Positions 1-5,582 of a DNA stretch of 5,651 nt are shown in pieces (position 1 is the first letter of the stretch; each line of letters begins with the position of its first letter). Position numbers and translations under genes: made by a program. The notes under the pieces are model-generated. The model worked only from the letters and a program-made list of their open reading frames with translations, searched no databases and was not told where the DNA came from. The DNA is from Bacillota bacterium. Its GTDB lineage: Bacteria; Bacillota; Clostridia; Lachnospirales; Lachnospiraceae. The DNA is taken from NCBI GenBank assembly GCA_023389295.1, contig JAEWEO010000038.1, positions 1 through 5,651 on the forward strand, given 5' to 3'.

Positions 1-2
1 GT

Positions 3-371
3 ATACAAGAGGACACGAAAAATACCGTACTGATTACCCTAAAGGCAGGAGAAGCCTTAAAGTTGCAGGATGGAGCTGTAAAAAATACGACGGAATCATT
101 TCGTAATATTTTTAATAGTGTAGAGGAATTGAGAACCTATTTGAACTACATTGCAGACAATGTCGATAATATTGAAGAAACAAGAATTAGCACTATGTAT
201 GCCATAGAGAATATCTCGGCTGTTATGGAAGAGATAGCAGCTTCCAGCAATACCGTAAATCAGAACTCAAATATTCAATTGTTATCGGTTGAAACCTTAA
301 ATGAGTCGGCAGCTAATTTAAATGAGAATGCCAAATATCTAGTAGATGCAGTGTTAAAATTTCAAGTTTAG
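3..371 (+). CDS. Methyl-accepting chemotaxis protein, C-terminal end (5' truncated)
   Basis: The reading frame is open from the window edge to a TAG stop, so only about 122 C-terminal residues are visible. They look like the descending helix of the MCP cytoplasmic coiled-coil hairpin. The diagnostic stretch is AIENISAVMEEIAASSNTV, close to the family pattern in which 'I..ISavsEE.AAssEeV' precedes the C-terminal adaptation (methylation) helix. It is followed by heptad-like SVETLNESAANL and a short KFQV end, typical of clostridial MCPs. The signalling tip that binds CheA/CheW, the HAMP domain and the sensor domain lie outside the window, so the ligand cannot be inferred. The internal TTG at 63 is not a real start, because the homologous frame continues upstream. 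The protein ends without a CheR-tethering pentapeptide such as NWETF. A terminator-like hairpin lies 49 bp downstream. Confidence 0.88.
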   Translation: MQEDTKNTVLITLKAGEALKLQDGAVKNTTESFRNIFNSVEELRTYLNYIADNVDNIEETRISTMYAIENISAVMEEIAASSNTVNQNSNIQLLSVETLNESAANLNENAKYLVDAVLKFQV

Positions 372-419
372 ATGGGTTATATGTTAGGTCAATCATCCTT
401 GCCAAAGCGTTGATATAAA

Positions 420-460
420 ATCGCTCATATTTCAGGTTACTGATGTATGGGCGATATTTT
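420..460 (+). terminator. Probable Rho-independent terminator of the MCP gene
   Basis: An 11-bp stem pairs ATCGCTCATAT (420-430) with GTATGGGCGAT (445-455), with two G-U wobbles and a 14-nt loop. It is followed by ATATTTTATT. The stem is moderately stable and the T-run is interrupted, so termination may be partial. It lies 49 bp after the MCP stop codon. Confidence 0.6.
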
Positions 461-481
461 ATTACAGGGTAATAAAATGTC

Positions 482-597
482 TGCCACGCTGACGTTTTTG
501 AAAACGTGAAACGGCAAATGTTTGCAAACCTGGCATGATGAAAACATGATACATAAATTGCTTGCAAAACTGACATGATGATAACAAGATACATAAA
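482..597. repeat. Degenerate 40-bp tandem repeat, about three copies
   Basis: The stretches 521-557 and 561-597 align without gaps over 37 bp with about six mismatches, at a period of exactly 40 bp. Shared blocks include TTGCAAA, CATGATG and GATACATAAA. A more diverged copy starts at about 482: CTGACGTTTTTGAAAACGTG (489-508) aligns with CTGGCATGATGAAAACATG (530-548) after a one-base insertion. Small palindromes lie inside the copies: ACGTTTT-TG-AAAACGT (492-507) and the perfect GTTTGCAAAC (520-529). No open frame with a ribosome binding site runs through it. Its function is unknown; it lies upstream of the channel-gene promoter and is probably not in that transcript. Confidence 0.7.
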
Positions 598-625
598 AAT
601 ATGCTTAGTAGACATTTTTGGACAT

Positions 626-639
626 AACTAATATTAGTT
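626..639. promoter_or_regulatory. Perfect 14-bp palindrome, candidate operator
   Basis: AACTAATATTAGTT is a perfect inverted repeat (two 7-bp arms, no spacer). It ends next to two overlapping TTGACT hexamers (638-643 and 643-648). If transcription starts near 678, its centre lies at about -45, where a dimeric activator could touch RNA polymerase or a repressor could block the -35 box. The motif does not clearly match any regulator consensus I know, so the binding protein is unknown. A chance AT-rich palindrome is possible. Confidence 0.45.
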
Positions 640-642
640 GAC

Positions 643-671
643 TTGACTTTATGTTCATTAACAATGATAAT
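643..671 (+). promoter_or_regulatory. Sigma-A-type promoter for the channel gene
   Basis: TTGACT (643-648) is separated by exactly 17 bp from GATAAT (666-671), with five of six consensus bases in each box. Transcription would start near 678 and give a leader of roughly 245 nt before the ATG at 925. The -10 box overlaps the first unit of the GATA repeat array. It is the best hexamer pair in the 553-bp gap; a perfect TATAAT at 845-850 has no acceptable -35 partner. Confidence 0.6.
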
Positions 672-748
672 AGATAGATGAAAAGATAGATAGATGAAAA
701 GATAGATAGATGGAAAGATAGATAAATGGAATGATAGATGAATAGATG
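669..748. repeat. 16-bp GATA-type tandem repeat, array 1 (five units)
   Basis: The consensus unit is GATAGATAGATGAAAA. Units lie at 669-684 (one mismatch), 685-700 (exact), 701-716 (one mismatch), 717-732 (three mismatches) and 733-748 (strongly degraded). Decay therefore increases to the right. The unit contains nested GATA tetranucleotides. The period is not a multiple of three. Read on the minus strand, the array gives a monotonous Ser-Ile-Tyr-Leu pattern in an open frame, which I take to be an artefact of the repeat. Most of the array lies downstream of the putative transcription start. Confidence 0.85.
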
Positions 749-757
749 TTATTGATG

Positions 758-805
758 CATAGATAACTTGATACATAGATAAATTGACCCATAGATAAAT
801 TGATA
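758..805. repeat. 16-bp GATA-type tandem repeat, array 2 (three units)
   Basis: Three contiguous 16-bp units are present with consensus CATAGATAAATTGATA: 758-773 (one mismatch), 774-789 (two mismatches at the end) and 790-805 (exact). The consensus matches the 717-732 unit of array 1 at 12 of 16 positions, so both arrays probably come from one ancestral repeat, now 9 bp out of phase. Fainter traces continue at 806-837, where units begin CATCAATA and CATAGCG. Confidence 0.8.
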
Positions 806-924
806 CATCAATACTTAAGTACATAGCGTATAGTGTTTCGATCATATAATACTGATTGGTTACGTTTACGATATACTAATCTGTCACAATATGGTTAGAG
901 ATAGAAATAGAAAGGTGGATACAA
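806..924 (+). other. Remaining leader of the channel gene
   Basis: Between array 2 and the ATG there is a perfect 10-bp palindrome TACTTAAGTA (812-821), an isolated TATAAT (845-850), and the ribosome binding site AAAGGTGG (911-918) six bases before the start. I see no convincing terminator or riboswitch-like fold in this stretch. Confidence 0.5.
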
Positions 925-1779
925 ATGAGTTCTAAAAATTACTTAACACCGCCGGAGATTACGGAAGCAACCATTGAGACGGCGATAAAGAAGACGAAGA
1001 TGCCTGCGCTCAATACGCTCTTATTGGGAATTTTGGCAGGAGTATATATAGCCTTTGCATCAGAAGGGTCCAATATGGCAGCATTTAATTTGTTTGCAAA
1101 AGCAGATACTTATGGACTGGGTAAAGTGCTGGCAGGTGCTGTATTTGGAACCGGACTTATGTTAGTGTTAATTGCCGGAGGAGAACTGTTCACCGGTAAT
1201 ACAATGATTATTGCCGGAGTTCTTGATAAGAAGGTCCCATTACGTGGAATGTTAAAAAATTGGTTTTTTGTATATGTGGGTAATTTTATTGGTTCCATTT
1301 TGATTGCATTTTTGATGAACCAATCAGGGTTATTTAGCAGCGGAGATCATATGCTGGGAGCTGTGACCATTAAAATTGCATCCTATAAGGTGGGATTGTC
1401 CTTTTCCCAAGCTTTCATCTTAGGCATTATGTGTAACTGGTTAGTTTGTCTTGCCGTATGGATGGCATATGGAGCTAAGGATATGACGGGTAAGATTTTT
1501 GCAATCTTCTTTCCAATTTGGCTCTTTATAACTTCCGGCTTTGAACATAGTGTTGCCAATATGTATTACATACCTGCCGGTATTATGGCAAAAGGGAATC
1601 AAGAACTGATAGAAGTAGCAACAAGTCTTGGAGTTACAGCACAGAAGCTAGAGCATTTGAACTGGGAGAGTTTCTTCGTAGCTAATTTATTACCTGTTAC
1701 CTTAGGTAATATTGTTGGGGGAGGATTTTTCGTAGCATCTATTTACTGGTTTGTATATTGCAAGAACAAAAAGGCATAG
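925..1779 (+). CDS. Formate/nitrite transporter (FNT) family channel
   Basis: A 284-aa integral membrane protein of normal FNT length; the family forms pentamers that conduct small monovalent anions (formate, nitrite, hydrosulfide) or their acids across the cytoplasmic membrane. Both family signatures are present: LIAGGELFTGN (residues 82-92) and GIMCNWLVCLA (167-177). By alignment from memory with E. coli FocA, the key pore residues are conserved: Thr90, Lys155, His208 in GFEHSVANM, and Asn262 in PVTLGNIVGGG. The six membrane segments expected of the family fit the hydrophobic profile. The GELFTGNTM version of the first signature resembles NirC/FdhC-like proteins as much as FocA, so I do not assign a substrate or gene symbol. 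The start is fixed by AAAGGTGG six bases upstream of ATG. Neither pflB nor formate dehydrogenase is visible nearby. The MATE gene follows after 16 bp, suggesting co-transcription. Family certain, substrate uncertain. Confidence 0.93.
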   Translation: MSSKNYLTPPEITEATIETAIKKTKMPALNTLLLGILAGVYIAFASEGSNMAAFNLFAKADTYGLGKVLAGAVFGTGLMLVLIAGGELFTGNTMIIAGVLDKKVPLRGMLKNWFFVYVGNFIGSILIAFLMNQSGLFSSGDHMLGAVTIKIASYKVGLSFSQAFILGIMCNWLVCLAVWMAYGAKDMTGKIFAIFFPIWLFITSGFEHSVANMYYIPAGIMAKGNQELIEVATSLGVTAQKLEHLNWESFFVANLLPVTLGNIVGGGFFVASIYWFVYCKNKKA

Positions 1780-1795
1780 AAAGAAAGGCGAACAA

Positions 1796-3124
1796 GTGAG
1801 ACTTTTTTCTAAAAAAGATTTATATCTTCTAATCATTCCTCTTATGTTAGAGCAAATATTGGGTGTAACCGTCGGAATGGCTGATACGGTTATGGTATCA
1901 GGTGCCGGGGAAGCAGCAGTATCTGGGGTATCCTTGGTTGATACGTTAAATGTTCTATTAATTAATGTTTTTACTTCCTTGGCCACCGGAGGTGCTGTTG
2001 TAGCAGCTAGGTACTTGGGTAATAAGAATGAAGAAAAGGCATGCAAGGCTGCAAATCAGCTATTATTATCCATTACGGCATTAGCATCCTTTGTGATGAT
2101 CATTGCTCTCGTAGGAAATAAAGCTGTTCTACACTTTATCTATGGTAACTTAGATGCAGAAGTTATGGGACATGCAACTATCTATTTTTATTTGACCGCA
2201 TTATCTTTTCCGTTTTTAGCAATCTATAGTGCTGGCGCAGCCTTGTGCCGTTCCATGGGAAATACAAAGCTAACGATGGTGACCTCCATTATCGTTAATG
2301 TAATCAATGTAATCGGTAATGCAATTCTAGTATTTGGATTTGGGATGGGCGCTAGTGGTGTAGGAACATCGACATTAGTCTCTAGAATAGTAGGAGCTGT
2401 TGTTATGATAATAATTATACATAATCAGAAACAACCAATTCACATTGATGTGAAATTTAGACTCGGTTATCATCCTGCCATGATTAAAAAAATATGTAAT
2501 ATTGGAATTCCAACAGGAATTGACAGTTGTGTCTTTCAAGTTGGTAAGCTGATGGTACAAAGTTTTGTTGCAGGTTTCGGTACAACAGCTATTGCAGCTA
2601 ACGCTGTAGCGGGTAATATCTCCGGATTCGTGGTGATTCCAGGCGCCTCCATTGGTTTGGCCGTTATAACTGTAATAGGTCAATGTGTTGGAGCAAAGGC
2701 TTATGAAGATGTAAAATACTATATTAAGAAATTAATGAAAATGGCTTATGTCTCCATGTTTCTCCTGAATATTGTGATCATTCTGATAGCAAAGCAAATT
2801 GTTGGTATATATCATTTATCTACCGAAGCATCGGGGATGGCCACAATTATTATCATTTCCTATGCGATTGCAGCAATCATACTTTGGCCATCTTCTTTTA
2901 CGTTACCAAATGTACTAAGGGCTTCGGACGATTCAAAATATACCATGTATGTCTCAATCATTTCTATGTGGGTGTTTCGAGTAGCCTCATGTTACTTATT
3001 AGACTATTTCTTTCATATGGGTATTTATGGAGCGTGGCTCGCTATGTATGTGGACTGGGCTTGCCGTGCGTTCTTCTTTATAAGAAGAACGGTAAAGAAG
3101 AAGTGGGACAATGTTGTAACCTAA
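1796..3124 (+). CDS. MATE-family multidrug/metabolite efflux transporter
   Basis: A 442-aa polytopic protein (about 12 membrane segments) of usual MATE length, predicted to export cationic drugs or metabolites in exchange for Na+ or H+. Two MatE repeats are visible. The first (about residues 8-170) has PLMLEQILGVTVGMADTVMV near the N-terminus and RSMGNTKLTM (152-161). The second (about 235-395) has GIPTGIDS, IGQCVGAKAYED (294-305) and LRASDDSKYTM (374-384), in the position of the usual 'LRG.GD...' motif. I choose the GTG at 1796 because AAAGG (1784-1788) lies seven bases upstream and the protein then begins RLFSKKDLYLLIIP, like other MATE N-termini. The longer frame from TTG at 1751 would run inside the channel gene and add a basic tail with no ribosome binding site. 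The substrate cannot be told from sequence. Confidence 0.92.
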   Translation: MRLFSKKDLYLLIIPLMLEQILGVTVGMADTVMVSGAGEAAVSGVSLVDTLNVLLINVFTSLATGGAVVAARYLGNKNEEKACKAANQLLLSITALASFVMIIALVGNKAVLHFIYGNLDAEVMGHATIYFYLTALSFPFLAIYSAGAALCRSMGNTKLTMVTSIIVNVINVIGNAILVFGFGMGASGVGTSTLVSRIVGAVVMIIIIHNQKQPIHIDVKFRLGYHPAMIKKICNIGIPTGIDSCVFQVGKLMVQSFVAGFGTTAIAANAVAGNISGFVVIPGASIGLAVITVIGQCVGAKAYEDVKYYIKKLMKMAYVSMFLLNIVIILIAKQIVGIYHLSTEASGMATIIIISYAIAAIILWPSSFTLPNVLRASDDSKYTMYVSIISMWVFRVASCYLLDYFFHMGIYGAWLAMYVDWACRAFFFIRRTVKKKWDNVVT

Positions 3125-3425
3125 GGACAGGCAAAAAAGTTAAGATGAGATAAATTTTATAGGTTTGAATCAATAGGAATAAATTTAGAGAAGCCTTCCG
3201 ACGGAGTAATGGTTAAAAAAAGTAAAATAAAGATAATGTGTCACATGAGAAAAAAAGAAAAAATTAAGATGAATTTTCAAAGGAAATAATGGATAGGAAG
3301 AAAGAGCGTCAGATACAAAAGTATCAGCGCTCTTTTTATGAAAAAATCATTCAATATGATATGCGTTTTGCAAAGTTATACATTAGTATGAACTATGGAT
3401 AAACTATGTCATAAACTATTTTGAC
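3125..3425. other. Gene-free stretch between convergent genes
   Basis: This 301-bp stretch separates the MATE stop from the 3' end of the minus-strand small gene. It is very A-rich on the plus strand and contains the terminator at 3300-3337. Two tiny plus-strand frames exist: 26 codons from 3209, and 37 codons from 3289 behind an AAAGGA. The second runs through the terminator hairpin. Neither resembles a known protein. AACTAT occurs three times at 11-12-bp spacing (3391, 3402, 3414), with no assigned role. Confidence 0.5.
3300..3337. terminator. Strong, probably bidirectional Rho-independent terminator
   Basis: AAAGAGCG (3301-3308) pairs with CGCTCTTT (3328-3335). The hairpin continues through a small internal asymmetry into GATAC (3312-3316) / GTATC (3321-3325), with an AAAA loop. 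On the plus strand the stem runs into TCTTTTTATG. On the minus strand the mirror reads CTCTTTCTTCC. It can therefore end the channel-MATE transcript from the left, 176 bp after the MATE stop, and the small minus-strand gene from the right. Confidence 0.88.
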
Positions 3426-3602
3426 TTAGTTGTTTTTGTCTGCTTTCTTTCTGTTAAAAAGACTTCTTTTCTTTTGAGTATGGTTCATATGATAATAAAA
3501 ATACTCACAGTTATAATATTTCTCGGAGGTAATCCAATTTGGCGAAACGCTAGTTTTGTACTCAGGTAAATCCAATGCTAAATTTGTGCTACCAATATAC
3601 AT
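3426..3602 (-). CDS. Small protein of unknown function (58 aa)
   Basis: I do not recognise this family. I start it at the ATG whose first base is 3602, because the minus strand reads AGAGGAGGAAAATAT immediately before it: a perfect AGGAGG seven bases from the start. An upstream in-frame ATG at 3635 would add 11 residues and has no such site. The protein begins MYIGSTNLALDLPEY, has an aromatic middle (EKYYNCEYFYYHMNH) with one cysteine, and ends in a basic tail (KKRSLFNRKKADKNN). No signal peptide or membrane helix is evident, so it is probably a soluble cytoplasmic peptide. It is divergent from the PucR-type regulator and has its own candidate promoter at 3667-3695. The terminator at 3300-3337 lies downstream. 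The ribosome binding site makes translation likely; function is open. Confidence 0.62.
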   Translation of the reverse strand: MYIGSTNLALDLPEYKTSVSPNWITSEKYYNCEYFYYHMNHTQKKRSLFNRKKADKNN

Positions 3603-3666
3603 ATATTTTCCTCCTCTAATTTCGATATTTATCATTAAAGTTAATGAATTCCTTTGTTCTAACTAC

Positions 3667-3695
3667 ATTATAATCACAAATTGACTTTCTGTATA
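3667..3695 (-). promoter_or_regulatory. Candidate promoter of the small minus-strand gene
   Basis: On the minus strand, TATACA (3695-3690, four of six consensus bases) is followed after 17 bp by a perfect TATAAT (3672-3667). A start near 3660 would give a leader of about 58 nt with the AGGAGG site. The -35 is weak; a regulator may be needed. Confidence 0.42.
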
Positions 3696-3707
3696 TAATC
3701 TGATAAT
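3681..3707 (+). promoter_or_regulatory. Candidate promoter of the PucR-type regulator
   Basis: TTGACT (3681-3686) is followed by GATAAT (3702-3707) at a short 15-bp spacing. A TATAAT (3694-3699) also lies in between but has no suitable -35. The -35 box lies inside the spacer of the opposing promoter, so the two divergent promoters would compete for polymerase. Spacing below the 16-18 bp optimum keeps confidence low. Confidence 0.3.
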
Positions 3708-3792
3708 CTAAAAATATGAAATGAAACTATGCTTACGATACAAAACATATGTTTGGTGAAGAGCGATAAATTTGGTAAGAAGGTGATCGTCT

Positions 3793-4998
3793 ATGGCAGT
3801 ACGTTTTTGGGAAATCTATGAAGATACAAAGGATGAATTTCGGCTTAAAATCGTTGCAGGTAAAGCCGGTATGGATACCGTAGTTAGCTGGGTGCATATG
3901 CTGGAGGATGAAACCATCGTGTCCAGGTTCCATGGGGAAGAATTGGCTATTACTACAGGAATGAAAGCCGGACAACCCAATTGGTTGTTAAAATTGGTAC
4001 AGGAGATGGCACTAGAAGACTGTGCAGGGATTATTATAAACACCGGGATGTATTTGAAAGAAATACCACAGGAGGTTATCAACTGGTGTGAAGAGAATCG
4101 CTTTCCTCTCCTTGAGATGCCCTGGGAGTTTTCCATCACCAGCCTGATTCAAGCTTCTTGTATGAGAATTATTGACCAAATGCAATACGAGAAAAAATTC
4201 AGTAATGCATTTCGTGAGGTAATTCAAGGACGAGGTAACGAAGCGGAGGTTCGACGAATCTTAAGCGAACGCTTTGAGATTGAAGGAACATTTCAGGTGT
4301 TTTACCTTTATGTAAGAAGAACGGTGGATGAATTATTAGATTTTAATCATGCGATACTTAAACTGGAGAATTTATTCGGTTTATGGAAGGGTAATAAGAG
4401 AATTTATACGTCATATGGCATTATCCGGACAGAGGATACTCTAGTACTAATACTGAATAATATGCAGGAGAGACACCTACAGGAGTTACCTGATCTTGTA
4501 TTACAAAGCTTTTCTTACTTTACAAGCAAAAAACGCTTCTTTCTTGGTATTGGATCTAAGGTTACAAGAGTAGAGAATTTATCCGTAAGTTACAAACGTG
4601 CCAGAACCGCTATGAAGATGGCTCAGGGGACGGGAACGGAAGTGATAACCTTTGAGGAAATGGGCTTTTATAAGATCTTATATTCCATTGAGGATACAGA
4701 TATACTCAATAATTATGCCAATGAAGTATTAGGTCCCTTAGAGCAATATGATTTAAGTCATAATTCCACTTATGTGGAAACCTTACATAGTTATATTCAA
4801 AATGACCGAAGTCTCATTAGGGTAGCAGAGGATACCTTTACCCATAGGAATACGGTTAATTACCGTATACAAAATATTAAGAAAATTCTTAGGAATGAAT
4901 TAAAAGATGCAGAGGATCTGTTCCCTTACCAAGTCGCTTTTTATATCAGAGAAATGGAGAAGAAAAGGCAAGAACAAGAAGCACTAAGTCTAGAATAA
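3793..4998 (+). CDS. PucR/CdaR-type transcriptional regulator
   Basis: A 401-aa cytoplasmic regulator with the three-part PucR architecture. The N-terminal PucR-type sensing domain spans about residues 8-125 and includes VSWVHMLEDE and LAITTGMKAG. The middle region (about 135-285) resembles the degenerate GGDEF-like CdaR domain, with LGIGSKV and the helix SYKRARTAMKMAQ. The C-terminal helix-turn-helix spans about 326-385, with the diagnostic sequence VAEDTFTHRNTVNYRIQNIKKIL split across 344-366. Known relatives control purine or allantoin use, amino acid use and sugar-acid use, usually as effector-responsive activators, so the effector here is not predictable. The start is supported by AAGGTGA (3780-3786) six bases before ATG. 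The gene stands alone: divergent from a 58-aa gene and 98 bp upstream of an ECF sigma gene, with no purine catabolic genes in view. Its target could be the divergent small gene, itself, or genes outside the window. Confidence 0.9.
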   Translation: MAVRFWEIYEDTKDEFRLKIVAGKAGMDTVVSWVHMLEDETIVSRFHGEELAITTGMKAGQPNWLLKLVQEMALEDCAGIIINTGMYLKEIPQEVINWCEENRFPLLEMPWEFSITSLIQASCMRIIDQMQYEKKFSNAFREVIQGRGNEAEVRRILSERFEIEGTFQVFYLYVRRTVDELLDFNHAILKLENLFGLWKGNKRIYTSYGIIRTEDTLVLILNNMQERHLQELPDLVLQSFSYFTSKKRFFLGIGSKVTRVENLSVSYKRARTAMKMAQGTGTEVITFEEMGFYKILYSIEDTDILNNYANEVLGPLEQYDLSHNSTYVETLHSYIQNDRSLIRVAEDTFTHRNTVNYRIQNIKKILRNELKDAEDLFPYQVAFYIREMEKKRQEQEALSLE

Positions 4999-5096
4999 GG
5001 TAATATAATTCAAAATTAATAAGAAAATGAAAATATTTTATTATCCTGCATTATTTTGAGGTTCTGAACTGTATTATAATCAAAGGGGGTAATTAT

Positions 5097-5582
5097 ATGG
5101 TCCCATACCAACAAAATAATGAGAAAATTTCAATGCTCATTGAGAAATACGCCAGCTTGTTACTTCGTGTGGCGTATTCCTATCTTAATAATTTGCAGGA
5201 TGCTGAAGATATGGTGCAGGATACTTTTATTAAGGCTATGCAAAAAAACATGGATTTTCAAAATACAGAACATGAAAAGGCATGGCTAATCAAAGTTACA
5301 ATAAACCATTGCAAGAATCATTTAAGAAGTGCCTGGTATCGTAAGACAATGCCTTTAGGTGAAGAAATTGTCTTTACACCGCAGGAAAGTGAAGTGATGG
5401 CAGCAGTCTCTGAATTAACAGAGAAATATCGTAGCGTCATAGTGCTGTATTATGTTACTGGTTATAGCATTAAGGAAATTGCAGAGTTGCTAAAAAGGAA
5501 GGAAGCTACCGTTTCTTCGCAGCTTCAGCGCGCAAGAAACCAGTTGAAACTTAAATTAAAGGAGGAATTTGATTATGAATAA
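5097..5582 (+). CDS. ECF (extracytoplasmic function) RNA polymerase sigma factor
   Basis: A 161-aa protein of the usual ECF sigma-70 length, with only regions 2 and 4. Region 2 covers about residues 12-80: YASLLLRVAYSYL, then DAEDMVQDTFIKAM, the core-binding and -10 recognition segment, then KAWLIKVTINHCKNHLRS. Region 4 covers about 105-155: LTEKYRSVIVLYYVTGYS, then the helix-turn-helix IKEIAELLKRKEATVSSQLQRARNQLK split over 125-151, which reads the -35 element. The linker between them is short, as normal. The ATG is preceded by AAAGGGGG (5082-5089) at seven bases. The downstream gene overlaps it by eight bases and its ribosome binding site lies inside this gene's last codons, so a translationally coupled anti-sigma partner is likely. 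Such pairs respond to envelope or antimicrobial stress and often autoregulate, but I see no SigW-like TGAAAC/CGTA promoter upstream. Confidence 0.93.
   Translation: MVPYQQNNEKISMLIEKYASLLLRVAYSYLNNLQDAEDMVQDTFIKAMQKNMDFQNTEHEKAWLIKVTINHCKNHLRSAWYRKTMPLGEEIVFTPQESEVMAAVSELTEKYRSVIVLYYVTGYSIKEIAELLKRKEATVSSQLQRARNQLKLKLKEEFDYE

Noticed and set aside
482..805. CRISPR array
   Set aside because: The repeats are directly tandem, with no unique equal-length spacers between conserved repeats, and no cas gene is present.
462..845. A 127-codon open frame on the minus strand rich in Ser-Ile-Tyr-Leu
   Set aside because: It is produced by the GATA-type repeats read in reverse; the 16-bp period shifts frame at each unit, there is no convincing ribosome binding site, and the frame crosses three unrelated repeat blocks.
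845..850. Perfect TATAAT as a second channel-gene promoter
   Set aside because: No acceptable -35 box lies 16-18 bp upstream and there is no TGn extension, so it may be chance in AT-rich DNA.
2375..2683. A 102-codon minus-strand frame inside the MATE gene
   Set aside because: It is a shadow of the MATE reading frame, Asn/Ser/Tyr-rich without a family resemblance.
3209..3289. Possible 26-aa lysine-rich plus-strand peptide
   Set aside because: The composition follows simply from the A-rich DNA and the GGAG is only two bases from the ATG.
3289..3402. Possible 37-aa plus-strand small gene behind AAAGGA
   Set aside because: It runs straight through the strong terminator hairpin, has only four bases between ribosome site and ATG, and resembles no known protein.
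3733..4227. Minus-strand frames inside the PucR-type regulator gene
   Set aside because: They overlap a well-supported domain-containing gene and have no ribosome binding sites or recognisable motifs.
5075..5080. TATAAT just upstream of the ECF sigma gene as its promoter
   Set aside because: Transcription would begin at about 5087, inside the ribosome binding site, and the nearest TTGAGG is only 13 bp away.
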